64,000 nucleotides of DNA from JAJZNI01 sp035624785 (GTDB lineage Bacteria; Chloroflexota; Dormibacteria; Aeolococcales; Aeolococcaceae), in NCBI GenBank assembly GCA_035624785.1, contig DASPQV010000008.1, positions 1-64,000 on the forward strand, written 5' to 3'. Below the pieces are notes generated by a model. It was given only the letters and a program-made list of their open reading frames with translations, had not been told where the DNA came from and ran no database searches. Below, in pieces: positions 33,579-41,571 of this stretch (its first letter is position 1; each line of letters starts with the position of its first letter). The position numbers and the translations under genes are program-made.

Positions 33579-34127
33579 ATGACCAAGTCCGCGGAGGTCG
33601 TTGAGCTGACGCTGTCGCCCCTCTCCGAGGAGCTGCGCCGGAACGAGATGGAGGCCTTCCAGCGCGAGCTGTCGCCGCTCCTCGACCGTGCCCGCCGCCT
33701 GGCGGCGAGCCTCCTGCTCGATGCGGGCCTGGCCGACGACGCCGTTCAGGAGGCCGCACTGCGGGCCTGGGAGAAGAGGCGCAACCGGCGGCCGGGTACT
33801 GACCTGGGACCGTGGTTCCTGGGGATCGTGGTTCGGCGCTGCCGCGAGAGCCGGCGCAGCCGCTGGGCCCGGGTGCTGCGCCTCCCCGACCCGCCGGCGG
33901 TGGAGTCCGGTGCGCCCGACAGCGCCGCAGGCATGGACGTCCGGAGGGCGCTGTGCTCCCTTCCCGAGGGCGCCCGGCTGGTGCTGGCGCTCCGCTACTA
34001 CCTCGACCTTCCCTTCGCGGAGGTCTCCCGGGTGCTCGGCTGTTCGGAGCACACAGCCCGGTTGCGGGCTCGGCGGGCCGTCGCGGCGCTGCGCCAGGCG
34101 ATGGACGCAACGGAGGAATCACCATGA
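33579..34127 (+). CDS. ECF RNA polymerase sigma factor
   Basis: 182 residues. Sigma region 2 at about 30-95 (LLLDAGLADDAVQEAALRAWEKR, LGPWFLGIVVRRC) and region 4 at about 125-175 (DVRRALCSLPEGARLVLALRYYLDL and FAEVSRVLGCSEHTARLRARRA). Directs polymerase to a stress or surface-signal regulon. The next gene starts inside its stop codon (ATGA overlap), the usual arrangement for a sigma factor and its anti-sigma. GTG 33576 is an alternative start. Target promoters cannot be derived from the window. Confidence 0.92.
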   Translation: MTKSAEVVELTLSPLSEELRRNEMEAFQRELSPLLDRARRLAASLLLDAGLADDAVQEAALRAWEKRRNRRPGTDLGPWFLGIVVRRCRESRRSRWARVLRLPDPPAVESGAPDSAAGMDVRRALCSLPEGARLVLALRYYLDLPFAEVSRVLGCSEHTARLRARRAVAALRQAMDATEESP

Positions 34128-35803
34128 GCCTGGACGAGGAACGCTGGCTGCGGGCCACACTGCGTCGCGGCGTCGACCCCCTGGTGGCGACCGGCAACTT
34201 CGAAGCCCGTCTGTGGTCGCGGGTCGAAGCGCGGGTGGCCCGGCGCCCGAGGCGGGCCACCCAGGCGGCGCTCAGCGGGGCCATCTCGCTGGCGCTCGCC
34301 GCTGCGCTGGTGGCTGGCGTCGTCCTGTCGCGCACCCCGGAGTCGGCGAGCGCCCGGGTCCGGGCGGCGCTCACCGCCTCCGGCGCTGCACAGCCGGTGA
34401 CGGACGCCACCCATGCCTACGTCTGGCTCACCTCCATGATCGGGGAGCGGATCCTCTCGGCGGGGCAGGTGGGCCCATCCGACCCCTCGAGTTGCACAAG
34501 CACGCCAGGACCGCTGCCGTCGGTGACCCCCAACACCGGCTGCACCTTCACAGAGGAGATCGAGCAGGTGGACGTCCTGGATTGGACCGGGACCCTCCGC
34601 TATCACTTCCGTCTCCCCGAGCTCCGCTTCGCGTACTCGAGCGCCTCAAGTGATTGGAGCCCCACCGCGGGGGGCATCGTCGAGACGGTCGGGGTGGGCG
34701 CGCCGGACAGCATCGTGTCCATCAGCCCTGATGGCCGCCGGGCGCTTCTCCAGGACGGAGCGGTCATCGACCAGACCGGCCGCGTGATCGCCTCGCTGCC
34801 CGACGTCACCTCGAGACTGGGACTGTACCCAGTCGGAGCGGGCTGGCTCAGTGACGACAGTGGCATCTGCCTCGCGGGACCGCTGGCGGCCACCGCCACC
34901 TCCGGTCCGGGCGGGAACCTCGGCTACCCGTCGAATACGAGCCCGGGCAGCTACTCGAGCCTGGCCGTGGACACCCTCTCGCTCTCCGGCTCGGTGCACC
35001 GGGTGACCACGGTGACGGTGGCGGGCAGCCCGTCGGACCAGGCGGTCATTGATGCCTGCGACCCCTCGGATGACACCCTCGTGGTGAGCTTCTTCACCCT
35101 CTACTCCCCCAAGTCGCCCCTGAACGGGACGGTCACCCTCTGGGCCATCCGGCTCTCGACCGGGCAGGTCCTGTACCGCCAGCCGTACGCCGCCACCGCA
35201 AGTGGCGGTGGCGGCTCGGTTGGCGCCGTGAACGGGAGCGGCGTCGGCGAGTTCCTCTGGGACGAGCGGTCAAAGGGCGCCTGTGACGCCGTCTCCCTGC
35301 TGCGGCTGCCATCCGGCGGGGCGGTGCCGGGCACGGCGGCGCTCGGCTGCGCCAACCTCTCGGCGATCAGCGCCGACGGCAGCCGGGCGGTGGTCACCGA
35401 TATCGGCCTCACCCCAGGCCACGGGACCAGCCTGGAGCTTCTCGCCACCGGCGACGGCCACGTGGTGCGAGAGATCAGCCTTCCCAGGAACCTCACCGTC
35501 GAGGCGGTTGCGGCACCGGACGGGGCCCATTTCATGCTGCTCGTCGACGGCTGTCTCTTCCTGGTCGACGCTGACGGGAACGCCACCGAGCTCGACGCCG
35601 CCGGGGTCTCACTCACCACCGACCCGGGCGGTCCCCAGCCCGGCTACTTCATGTGGGGCGTGGCCCCATCCGAGCTGCCCGCTCCGTCCCCGGGTGCGGG
35701 CAGCTTCCGTCCCTACCCCGGGGCCACCTTCGAGTTCCCCGCGCCGGCCCCTGGCTACAACGTCTTCCGCGGGAACGTCTACGAGGGGCAGGGCGGCCAG
35801 TGA
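34124..35803 (+). CDS. Membrane-anchored beta-propeller-like protein, probable anti-sigma factor
   Basis: 559 residues. Cytoplasmic head of about 46 residues (SLDEERWLRATLRRGVDPL, WSRVEARVARR), one membrane helix (about 48-68), and a ~490-residue extracellular part with repeated beta motifs such as SPDGRRALLQDG, RLSTGQVLYRQP and SADGSRAVVTDI, suggesting a propeller. CGGAGGA lies upstream and the start overlaps the sigma gene stop. Coupling and topology suggest it holds the sigma factor at the membrane and senses an external cue, but no known anti-sigma domain (ZAS, for instance) is visible. Confidence 0.75.
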   Translation: MSLDEERWLRATLRRGVDPLVATGNFEARLWSRVEARVARRPRRATQAALSGAISLALAAALVAGVVLSRTPESASARVRAALTASGAAQPVTDATHAYVWLTSMIGERILSAGQVGPSDPSSCTSTPGPLPSVTPNTGCTFTEEIEQVDVLDWTGTLRYHFRLPELRFAYSSASSDWSPTAGGIVETVGVGAPDSIVSISPDGRRALLQDGAVIDQTGRVIASLPDVTSRLGLYPVGAGWLSDDSGICLAGPLAATATSGPGGNLGYPSNTSPGSYSSLAVDTLSLSGSVHRVTTVTVAGSPSDQAVIDACDPSDDTLVVSFFTLYSPKSPLNGTVTLWAIRLSTGQVLYRQPYAATASGGGGSVGAVNGSGVGEFLWDERSKGACDAVSLLRLPSGGAVPGTAALGCANLSAISADGSRAVVTDIGLTPGHGTSLELLATGDGHVVREISLPRNLTVEAVAAPDGAHFMLLVDGCLFLVDADGNATELDAAGVSLTTDPGGPQPGYFMWGVAPSELPAPSPGAGSFRPYPGATFEFPAPAPGYNVFRGNVYEGQGGQ

Positions 35804-35866
35804 CAGGGGTCCGGGCCTCCCCGCCGGCGCCGGCCGGCGGCAGGCGCATCCCCCGTGTCCCGCCTA

Positions 35867-35898
35867 CCCGGTTTCGGACTCTAATGTCCGAAACTGGG
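35867..35898. repeat. Inverted repeat after the sigma/propeller operon
   Basis: Arms CCCGGTTTCGGAC and GTCCGAAACTGGG around loop TCTAAT; ten of thirteen inner pairs are continuous before a single mismatch. It lacks a T-tract, so it may be a factor-assisted terminator, a protein site or a dispersed repeat. Confidence 0.55.
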
Positions 35899-35979
35899 TG
35901 TGGGCCTTTGGTGCATGGTTTCCCCTCCTCCCGCCTCGGGACACACCCAGCGCGGGCAGAGGGGGAGGGGAGGGGCGGA

Positions 35980-36236
35980 TCAGCTGCGGGTGCCGGCGGT
36001 GAAGGGTCGCAGGAACTGGGTGGGGTGGAAGGGCACGAACGCCGCTGGCGTGGCCACTCCTCCTGGTTGACCACCCAGGCCGTCGCCGGTGGTGTGCATC
36101 GTCAGCACCGGGATGCTCAGGTCGCCGTCGAAGCTGATGAAGCCGTTCAGGTAACGCCCGCGGCGGCGCTGCCCAGCACTGCGGCGAGGGTCGCCAGGAC
36201 ACCCAGCGCCGTGGTCAACGGGGATCGCGGTCTCAT
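35980..36236 (-). pseudogene. Remnant of a secreted alpha/beta hydrolase
   Basis: ATG 36236 opens a signal-peptide-like sequence (MRPRSPLTTALGVLATLAAV then LGSAAAGVT) that stops at once. In a shifted frame the DNA continues RYLNGFISFDGDLSIPVLTM then HTTGDGL, the strand and acid-residue loop of a C-terminal hydrolase domain. A further one-base shift restores VVNQEEW. Thus a secretion signal is joined to a hydrolase tail with the middle missing and two frameshifts. Confidence 0.55.
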
Positions 36237-36339
36237 TGGCCCAACCTCATGGTCGAGCGAGATCAAGGCGTGGCGAATCCGGACCATCTTGGCACCCGTG
36301 CTTAGACGAGACAAACCGCGATCGCGCGCGGGCCGAGGC

Positions 36340-36663
36340 TCAGCGCCGTCCTCGAGCCTCCCGGCGGAAGCGGCTGCCCGTCGCCTCCGCCAGGATGAGG
36401 AACACCACGAAGCCGACGGCGTCGGACACCCCGATCAGGGCGGGGGCGTTCTCCGCGGGAGTGTTGGTCTGGCTCATCAGCTGGGGCAGGAAGTGGCCCA
36501 CGAAGATGAGGTGGACCGCGATGGCGCCGGCCAGCCCCGCGATCAGGCAGAGCACGTCTCCGATCCAGCAGAGAGCATCGGTGACCAGGGTTTGGTGGTC
36601 GACCCGGGCAGAGGGTTGGATGAACGCGCCGGTGGCCGCGTCCGGCTGGTAGTGGATGGACAT
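36340..36663 (-). CDS. Small membrane protein of unknown function
   Basis: 107 residues with two hydrophobic segments (WIGDVLCLIAGLAGAIAVHL and PALIGVSDAVGFVVFLILA) separated by a polar loop, and a basic C-terminal tail (GSRFRREARGRR). No family recognised. It stands alone between the hydrolase pseudogene and the sedolisin gene. Confidence 0.55.
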   Translation of the reverse strand: MSIHYQPDAATGAFIQPSARVDHQTLVTDALCWIGDVLCLIAGLAGAIAVHLIFVGHFLPQLMSQTNTPAENAPALIGVSDAVGFVVFLILAEATGSRFRREARGRR

Positions 36664-37198
36664 CTATATCGACTCCAGAGCTGCCAGGGCGGCGCTCGCC
36701 AGGCTGGGCGCTGTGGCGTCCGCCGCGTGTGCCCCAATCTAAGCGACCCGCAATTGCCTCCCAGCCCCGTCAGACGAACGTCACAGGCCTGGTGGCCCGG
36801 GCCGACCCCGGAAGCAGAGGCAGGCGTTTCACGGACCTCTCAGCGGCGTGGACGGGGTGGACCTTTCCCCCGTGGCGATGGGCTCGGCTGACCCGGCGGC
36901 GTTCCCTCGGTGCGCCACCCACCGACGTCGCATGGGGCGGCCCCTGGTGCGACCCAGGCTGGAAGTTCGTGGAGGCGTGGCTTGGCTGCGAGACCGCTCC
37001 CAACGCGCGGCGCGGCGTGCCGTTGGGCTGGCCGCCGGGAAGGGGGCTGCGGCGGACGGTAAACCTTGCGCCGGCTGATTCAAACGTACCTGCTGGCGGA
37101 CTGGCCGCATCTGGCGCGCTCGATCACAAAGTGCTAGCCTCTCGATGGACCCGGCAGCGCGTGTGGCGCCGCTCGGGACGGTGGAGGCGGAGGACCGA
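36664..37198. other. Intergenic stretch without a supported gene
   Basis: 535 bp. Several open frames cross it but none has a ribosome binding site with coding-like codon use. A TAGCCT box at 37135-37140 and the GGAGGCGGAGGA ribosome binding site ahead of 37199 are consistent with a sedolisin promoter in the last 65 bp. I see nothing else definite. Confidence 0.4.
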
Positions 37199-38701
37199 AT
37201 GAAAGGATCGCGAGCATTAGCTTTCGTTCGCACTGCGGCGATGACAGCCGTTGCCAGCCTGGGGGCCGGCACCGCGGTCATTGCCCCGGCGGCGGCCGCC
37301 GCCGGGGTGGGGGTGGTGCCATTTGCCACCGGGCACATCGTGGTGGACCAGCAGTTCCCGGCGCCGACGACCACCGCTTACTGTGAGGCCAATTTCGGGA
37401 TCGCCTGCTACGAGCCGGCGCAGCTCCAGCGGGCTTACAACCTGGATCCGCTGTTCGACCGGGGGATCACCGGTCGGGGCGAGACGATCGTGATCGTCGA
37501 CGCCTTCGGCTCCCCGACCATCGCCAGCGACCTGCACGAGTTCGACGCGGCTTTCGGCCTGCCCGACCCGCCCTCCCTCCAGGTCATCACCCCGGAGGGC
37601 CCGATCACCACCAACTCGACGAACTGCGACACCGCCACCGACACGTGCGGTGACTACTTCGGGTGGACCGACGAAACCAGCCTCGACGTCGAGTGGTCGC
37701 ACGTGATGGCGCCGGGGGCCAACATCCTGCTGGTCGAGACGCCGATGACCGAGACAGAGGGCATCTATGGATTGCCGGCGATGATGGCTGCCGAGAACTA
37801 CGTCGTCGACCACCACCTCGGCCAGGTGATCTCGCAGAGCTTCGGCGCCACCGAGCAGACCTTCACCAGCCCGTTCCAGATCCTCGGGCTGCGCTCCGCC
37901 TACATCAACGCAGCCGCGCACGGGGTCACGGTGCTGGCGGCGAGCGGTGACCAGGGGGCCACCGACTACTACTGCGACCCGACCAACGCGTACTGCGGCA
38001 TCTACAGCGACGTGGCCTGCTGCTATGCCACCCGGGCCATCGACTGGCCCTCCTCTGATCCGTTGGTGACCGCAGTGGGTGGCACCCAGCTCCAGCTCGA
38101 TGCCAACGGCAAACGGATCGCCCCGGACAGCGTCTGGGACGACCTCAGCTCCACGGTCGGGGTTCCGGGCCCGGTCTACACCTGGGGGGCGAGCGGAGGC
38201 GGCCGCTCGACGGTATTCTCCCGACCCTATTTCCAGGACAGGGTGTCGGAGATCGTCGGCGGCAGCCGCGGCACGCCGGACATCTCGATGAGCGCCGCGG
38301 TCAACGGTGCGGTCGACTTCTATGACACGAGCGACCCGGCCGACGCTCCCGGCTGGAGCATCGTCGGCGGAACCAGCGAGGCCTCGCCGCTCTTCTCCGG
38401 CATCGTCGCCCTCGCGGACCAGATGGCGGGGCACAGCCTCGGCTACCTCAACCCTGAGCTCTACAACCTCGGCCAGCGGGGCTGGGGCAGCGGCATCGTG
38501 CCGGTCTTCAAGGGCAGCAACTCGTACACCTTCTGCCAGGCCAGTGACGTCCAGAGTGATGGGAGCTGCGCATCCAGCTCCGACCTGGTGACCGTCCCGG
38601 GCTTCTCGGCCAACGGTTACTACAACGACGCGACGGGCTGGGGCACCGTCGACGCGGCGCGGTTCGTTCCCGCGCTGGCCTTCGGCGGTTTCGGCCACTG
38701 A
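37199..38701 (+). CDS. Secreted sedolisin (S53) family protease
   Basis: 500 residues. Signal peptide to about residue 35, then a sedolisin catalytic domain. Catalytic Glu159 and Asp163 (DETSLDVEWSHVMAPGA), oxyanion Asp251 (AASGDQG) and nucleophile Ser393 (GGTSEASPLFSG) are in the expected order; NDATGWGTVDA near the end matches the calcium-site region. The ~190-residue propeptide of kumamolisin-type enzymes is missing: the domain begins within ~35 residues of the signal peptide. Ten cysteines suggest disulfide stabilisation. It should be an acid-active extracellular endopeptidase. Start supported by GGAGGCGGAGGA. Confidence 0.92.
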   Translation: MKGSRALAFVRTAAMTAVASLGAGTAVIAPAAAAAGVGVVPFATGHIVVDQQFPAPTTTAYCEANFGIACYEPAQLQRAYNLDPLFDRGITGRGETIVIVDAFGSPTIASDLHEFDAAFGLPDPPSLQVITPEGPITTNSTNCDTATDTCGDYFGWTDETSLDVEWSHVMAPGANILLVETPMTETEGIYGLPAMMAAENYVVDHHLGQVISQSFGATEQTFTSPFQILGLRSAYINAAAHGVTVLAASGDQGATDYYCDPTNAYCGIYSDVACCYATRAIDWPSSDPLVTAVGGTQLQLDANGKRIAPDSVWDDLSSTVGVPGPVYTWGASGGGRSTVFSRPYFQDRVSEIVGGSRGTPDISMSAAVNGAVDFYDTSDPADAPGWSIVGGTSEASPLFSGIVALADQMAGHSLGYLNPELYNLGQRGWGSGIVPVFKGSNSYTFCQASDVQSDGSCASSSDLVTVPGFSANGYYNDATGWGTVDAARFVPALAFGGFGH

Positions 38702-39268
38702 CCCTTCGCGGGCAGACCAGCGAGAGGGGCGGCTGTGCAGCCGCCCCCTCGCCAGGCCGGCCTCATCCTCAGCAGACACCGAGACGTGCCTGTCACTTCC
38801 GTGGTTTGGCAACCGGCAGGCAATGGGGGAGGGTCAAGCCACGCCACCGACCGACCCACACCCTGGCACCGAATACTCCTGATAATGCACCTTATCATGA
38901 ACTTAGGGTCGATGCCGCGGTGATCGGGCCCCCCGCCGGGTCCGACCATGCCGGGGGTCGCCTCCTCGGTTGGCCGGTGGGGGTCGCTCTCCGGCTCACC
39001 GCTATGATCATCGGCCGGTGAAGCCAGGGCGCCAGTCGCCGACCGCTCATGGCGTGGCCCCGGCCTGGCTGCGCCTCGTCCGACCACGGACGCCGGAGGG
39101 CGACACCGCGGCGGAGCGCCGCCCTTGCGATCAGCTTCGGTTGCCCAGGGCGTCCGGCGTCGCTGCTTGGCTGGTCAGGCGGGCGGCCCGGGGGGTGCCC
39201 GGCGACACGAAGCCGGACCAGCAGCCGTGCCGCCGGGACGCCCTGCCTACCATGGCACCGCGACCTCG
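38702..39268. other. Intergenic stretch with terminator and a palindrome
   Basis: 567 bp. It holds the hairpin described at 38724 and, at 38880-38897, the AT-rich palindrome TGATAA-TGCACC-TTATCA, which stands out in this GC-rich DNA and could bind a dimeric regulator. No coding region is supported; an extension of the next membrane protein upstream has no homology-like or hydrophobic content. Confidence 0.4.
38724..38750 (+). terminator. Strong GC hairpin after the sedolisin gene
   Basis: Nine-bp perfect stem GGGGCGGCT/AGCCGCCCC with a GTGC loop, 22 bp after the stop codon. No U-tract follows, so termination may need a factor or be stem-only. Confidence 0.5.
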
Positions 39269-40672
39269 ATGACCAGCGCCTCACCGATGGCGGCCCGGAC
39301 CCGGCGGCACACCCTGCTGAGGGTCGGCCTCCCCCTCCTCGTCATGGCGGTGCCGGTCGGCCTCTACTACTGGCTCGTCGCGTCATACGGCGTGAACGTT
39401 CCGGACGGCGACACCTGGAATGGGACCCTGCCGCTGCTCGCCGACTTCAGCGGGGGGCACCTGACCCTCGCCGAGCTGTGGGCACCGCACAACGAGAATC
39501 GGCTGCTGGTGCCCAACACCATCCTGATCCTCCTGGACTCCGCGACCCACATGAACCAGGTGGTCGACCTGCTGGTCAGCGCGACGATGCTGGTGGCCGG
39601 GGTCATCATCCTCTGCTGGCTGGCGGCGCGCACCCTGAGGCTCTCGCCCGCCTGGGTCGCCCCCCTCCCCTTCGTCCTCCTCTCGTTCGTCCAGACCGAG
39701 AACGCGCTCAACGCCATCCAGCTGTCCTGGACCGTGATCATCCTGCTCACCGCGGTGGCGCTCGCCGTGCTGGAGGTTGCGGAGCGGCGCTGGATCCTCT
39801 TTGCCGCCGCGGCGCTGGCCGCCGCGCTGGCCTCGTTCTCCTCGCTGCAGGGGCTGCTGGTGTGGCCGGTCGGGCTCGTCTACGGGACCGCCGCGGGCTG
39901 GCGCCGGAGCCAGGCGGTGGTCTGGGTGGTGCTGGCGGCCGGCGCCGCCGTCCTCTACGCCCACGACTTCGGACCCGTGGTTCCCTCCGCTCCGCCCGGT
40001 GAGGTGTTCCGCCACCCGCTGGTGTCCGTCGAGTTCTTCCTGCTCCTGGTGGGGGCTCCCTTCGCCTTCCACCGCCCGGTGATGGGCGCGGTCATGCTCT
40101 GCGTCCTCGTGGCCACGGTGCTCGCGGCTGTCCGCGCCGAGCCCTGGCGGCGATTCCGGGTGCCCGGGGCGCTGGTGCTGCTCGCCCTGCTGTTCGATGG
40201 GCTGGTCACCGTGGGGAGGGTCGGCATGGGCACCGGCGAGGCGGCCTCGCCCCGCTATACCAGCTACAACCTGATGCTGCTCGCCGGCACCTACCTCCTG
40301 GCGGTCGCGGCGGCACGATCGCGATTGAGCGGCCGGCGGCCGTCCTGGAGCTGGGGCGGGGACTCGCTCCGGGCCCTGCCGCTCGCCACCTGCGCCCTGC
40401 TCGCCGTCTGCCAGCTGGGCCTTGGGCTCAACGCCGGGCTGCGCCAGGCCCAGGGGATGTCGGCGAGCCTCCGCCAGGGAGCCGCCCTGCTCCGGGACTA
40501 CCGCGATGCGTCCACCGCCCAGCTGGCCGCCGACCTCTTCCAGCCGTCGGGTGACTATGTGAAGCAGTGGGCTCCGGTGCTCGAAGCGCACCGCTGGTCG
40601 GTCTTCTCCACCCCGGCGGCTCCCGAGGCCGCCTCCGGGTCATATTTATCGTATATCGTAGATAGTCGATGA
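39269..40672 (+). CDS. Polytopic membrane protein (glycosyltransferase-like layout)
   Basis: 467 residues with ten or so membrane helices. An early extracellular loop carries PDGDTWNGTLPLLADFSGG and WAPHNENRLLVPN, the kind of acidic loop seen in GT-C-type enzymes and related membrane proteins, but I cannot assign a family. Other landmarks: SFVQTENALNAIQLSW, SSLQGLLVWP, SPRYTSYNLML. Start at ATG 39269 gives a cytoplasmic MTSASPMAARTRRH head; no clear ribosome binding site. Its stop overlaps the next ATG, so the ArsR-acetyltransferase gene is coupled to it. Confidence 0.75.
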   Translation: MTSASPMAARTRRHTLLRVGLPLLVMAVPVGLYYWLVASYGVNVPDGDTWNGTLPLLADFSGGHLTLAELWAPHNENRLLVPNTILILLDSATHMNQVVDLLVSATMLVAGVIILCWLAARTLRLSPAWVAPLPFVLLSFVQTENALNAIQLSWTVIILLTAVALAVLEVAERRWILFAAAALAAALASFSSLQGLLVWPVGLVYGTAAGWRRSQAVVWVVLAAGAAVLYAHDFGPVVPSAPPGEVFRHPLVSVEFFLLLVGAPFAFHRPVMGAVMLCVLVATVLAAVRAEPWRRFRVPGALVLLALLFDGLVTVGRVGMGTGEAASPRYTSYNLMLLAGTYLLAVAAARSRLSGRRPSWSWGGDSLRALPLATCALLAVCQLGLGLNAGLRQAQGMSASLRQGAALLRDYRDASTAQLAADLFQPSGDYVKQWAPVLEAHRWSVFSTPAAPEAASGSYLSYIVDSR

Positions 40673-41484
40673 TCAGCTCGCAGCAGGCGTCCACCTGGGC
40701 GTCATGGTTCCGTGCCCTCGGCGATCCGACCAGGATCGAGCTCCTCCACGTCCTGGCCACGGCCGGTGAACCGATGAAGGTGGGTGCCCTGGTGGAACGC
40801 CTGGGGATCGCCCAGTCGACCGTCTCCCATCACCTCGGCCGCCTGTCCGACGCCGGCTTCGTCCGTCTCCGCCGCGACGGCCCCACCACCTGGTGCGAGG
40901 TCAACCGGCGCTGTTTCGCCGGGCTGCCCGGCGCCGCCAGCGCCATCATGGGCCAACCTGAACGAACCTCCGGTGAAGCCGCGGATCCGAGGGACCTGTC
41001 CGTGCGCCCCCTCGACCCGGCTGACTGGCCAGCGGTTCGCCAGATCTACGCGGCGGGGATCGCCACCGGTGACGCGACCTTCGAGGAGGAGCCCCCCAGC
41101 TGGGAGGACTTCGACGCCCACCGGATCGCCGGTCTCCGGTTCGTTGCCGTCGCCCCGGACCAGGCGGTGGTCGGCTGGGTGGCGGCCAGCCCGGTGTCCG
41201 ACCGCTGCGCCTACGCCGGCGTCATCGAGCACTCCGTCTACGTCGACCCGGGGTGGCAGAGAAGGGGTGCCGGCCGGCTCCTGCTTGAGCACCTGATCCG
41301 GGCGAGCGAGTCGGCCGGCATCTGGACGATCCAGTCCGGCGTCTTCCCGGAGAACACGGCCAGCCGCGCCCTGCACGGACGCTGCGGCTTCCGCGAGGTG
41401 GGGCTCCGGGAGCGGGTCGGCAGGCACCACGGCCGCTGGCGGGACGTGGTGATGCTGGAGAGGCGGAGCCCCACCGTCAGCTGA
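40669..41484 (+). CDS. ArsR-type HTH fused to GNAT acetyltransferase (ArsN-like)
   Basis: 271 residues, two domains. Residues ~1-90: ArsR/SmtB winged helix (FRALGDPTRIELLHVLATA, IAQSTVSHHLGRLSDAGFV) with a cysteine pair C76/C82 (WCEVNRRC) that could bind As(III) or another soft metal. Residues ~111-265: GNAT domain of the phosphinothricin/arsinothricin acetyltransferase type (YAAGIATGDATFEEEPPSW, acetyl-CoA loop WQRRGAGRLLLEHL, GVFPENTASRALHGRCGF). Predicted to acetylate an amino-acid-like toxin and regulate its own expression. The fusion has been noted for ArsN-type proteins; the ligand here is inferred. Starts in an ATGA overlap with the membrane protein gene. Confidence 0.9.
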   Translation: MISSQQASTWASWFRALGDPTRIELLHVLATAGEPMKVGALVERLGIAQSTVSHHLGRLSDAGFVRLRRDGPTTWCEVNRRCFAGLPGAASAIMGQPERTSGEAADPRDLSVRPLDPADWPAVRQIYAAGIATGDATFEEEPPSWEDFDAHRIAGLRFVAVAPDQAVVGWVAASPVSDRCAYAGVIEHSVYVDPGWQRRGAGRLLLEHLIRASESAGIWTIQSGVFPENTASRALHGRCGFREVGLRERVGRHHGRWRDVVMLERRSPTVS

Positions 41485-41571
41485 GCGAGCGCCCGGGATG
41501 GCCCGGTGAGACGGCTGGGTCCCGGCGGTCTGCGCCGAGGCGCTCGCCGGTGCCCGGGTCGCCGCCGCGGT

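Noticed and set aside
36729..37202. 157-residue ORF before the sedolisin
   Set aside because: Trp/Arg-rich composition, no ribosome binding site, no homology-like pattern; I left it as intergenic DNA.
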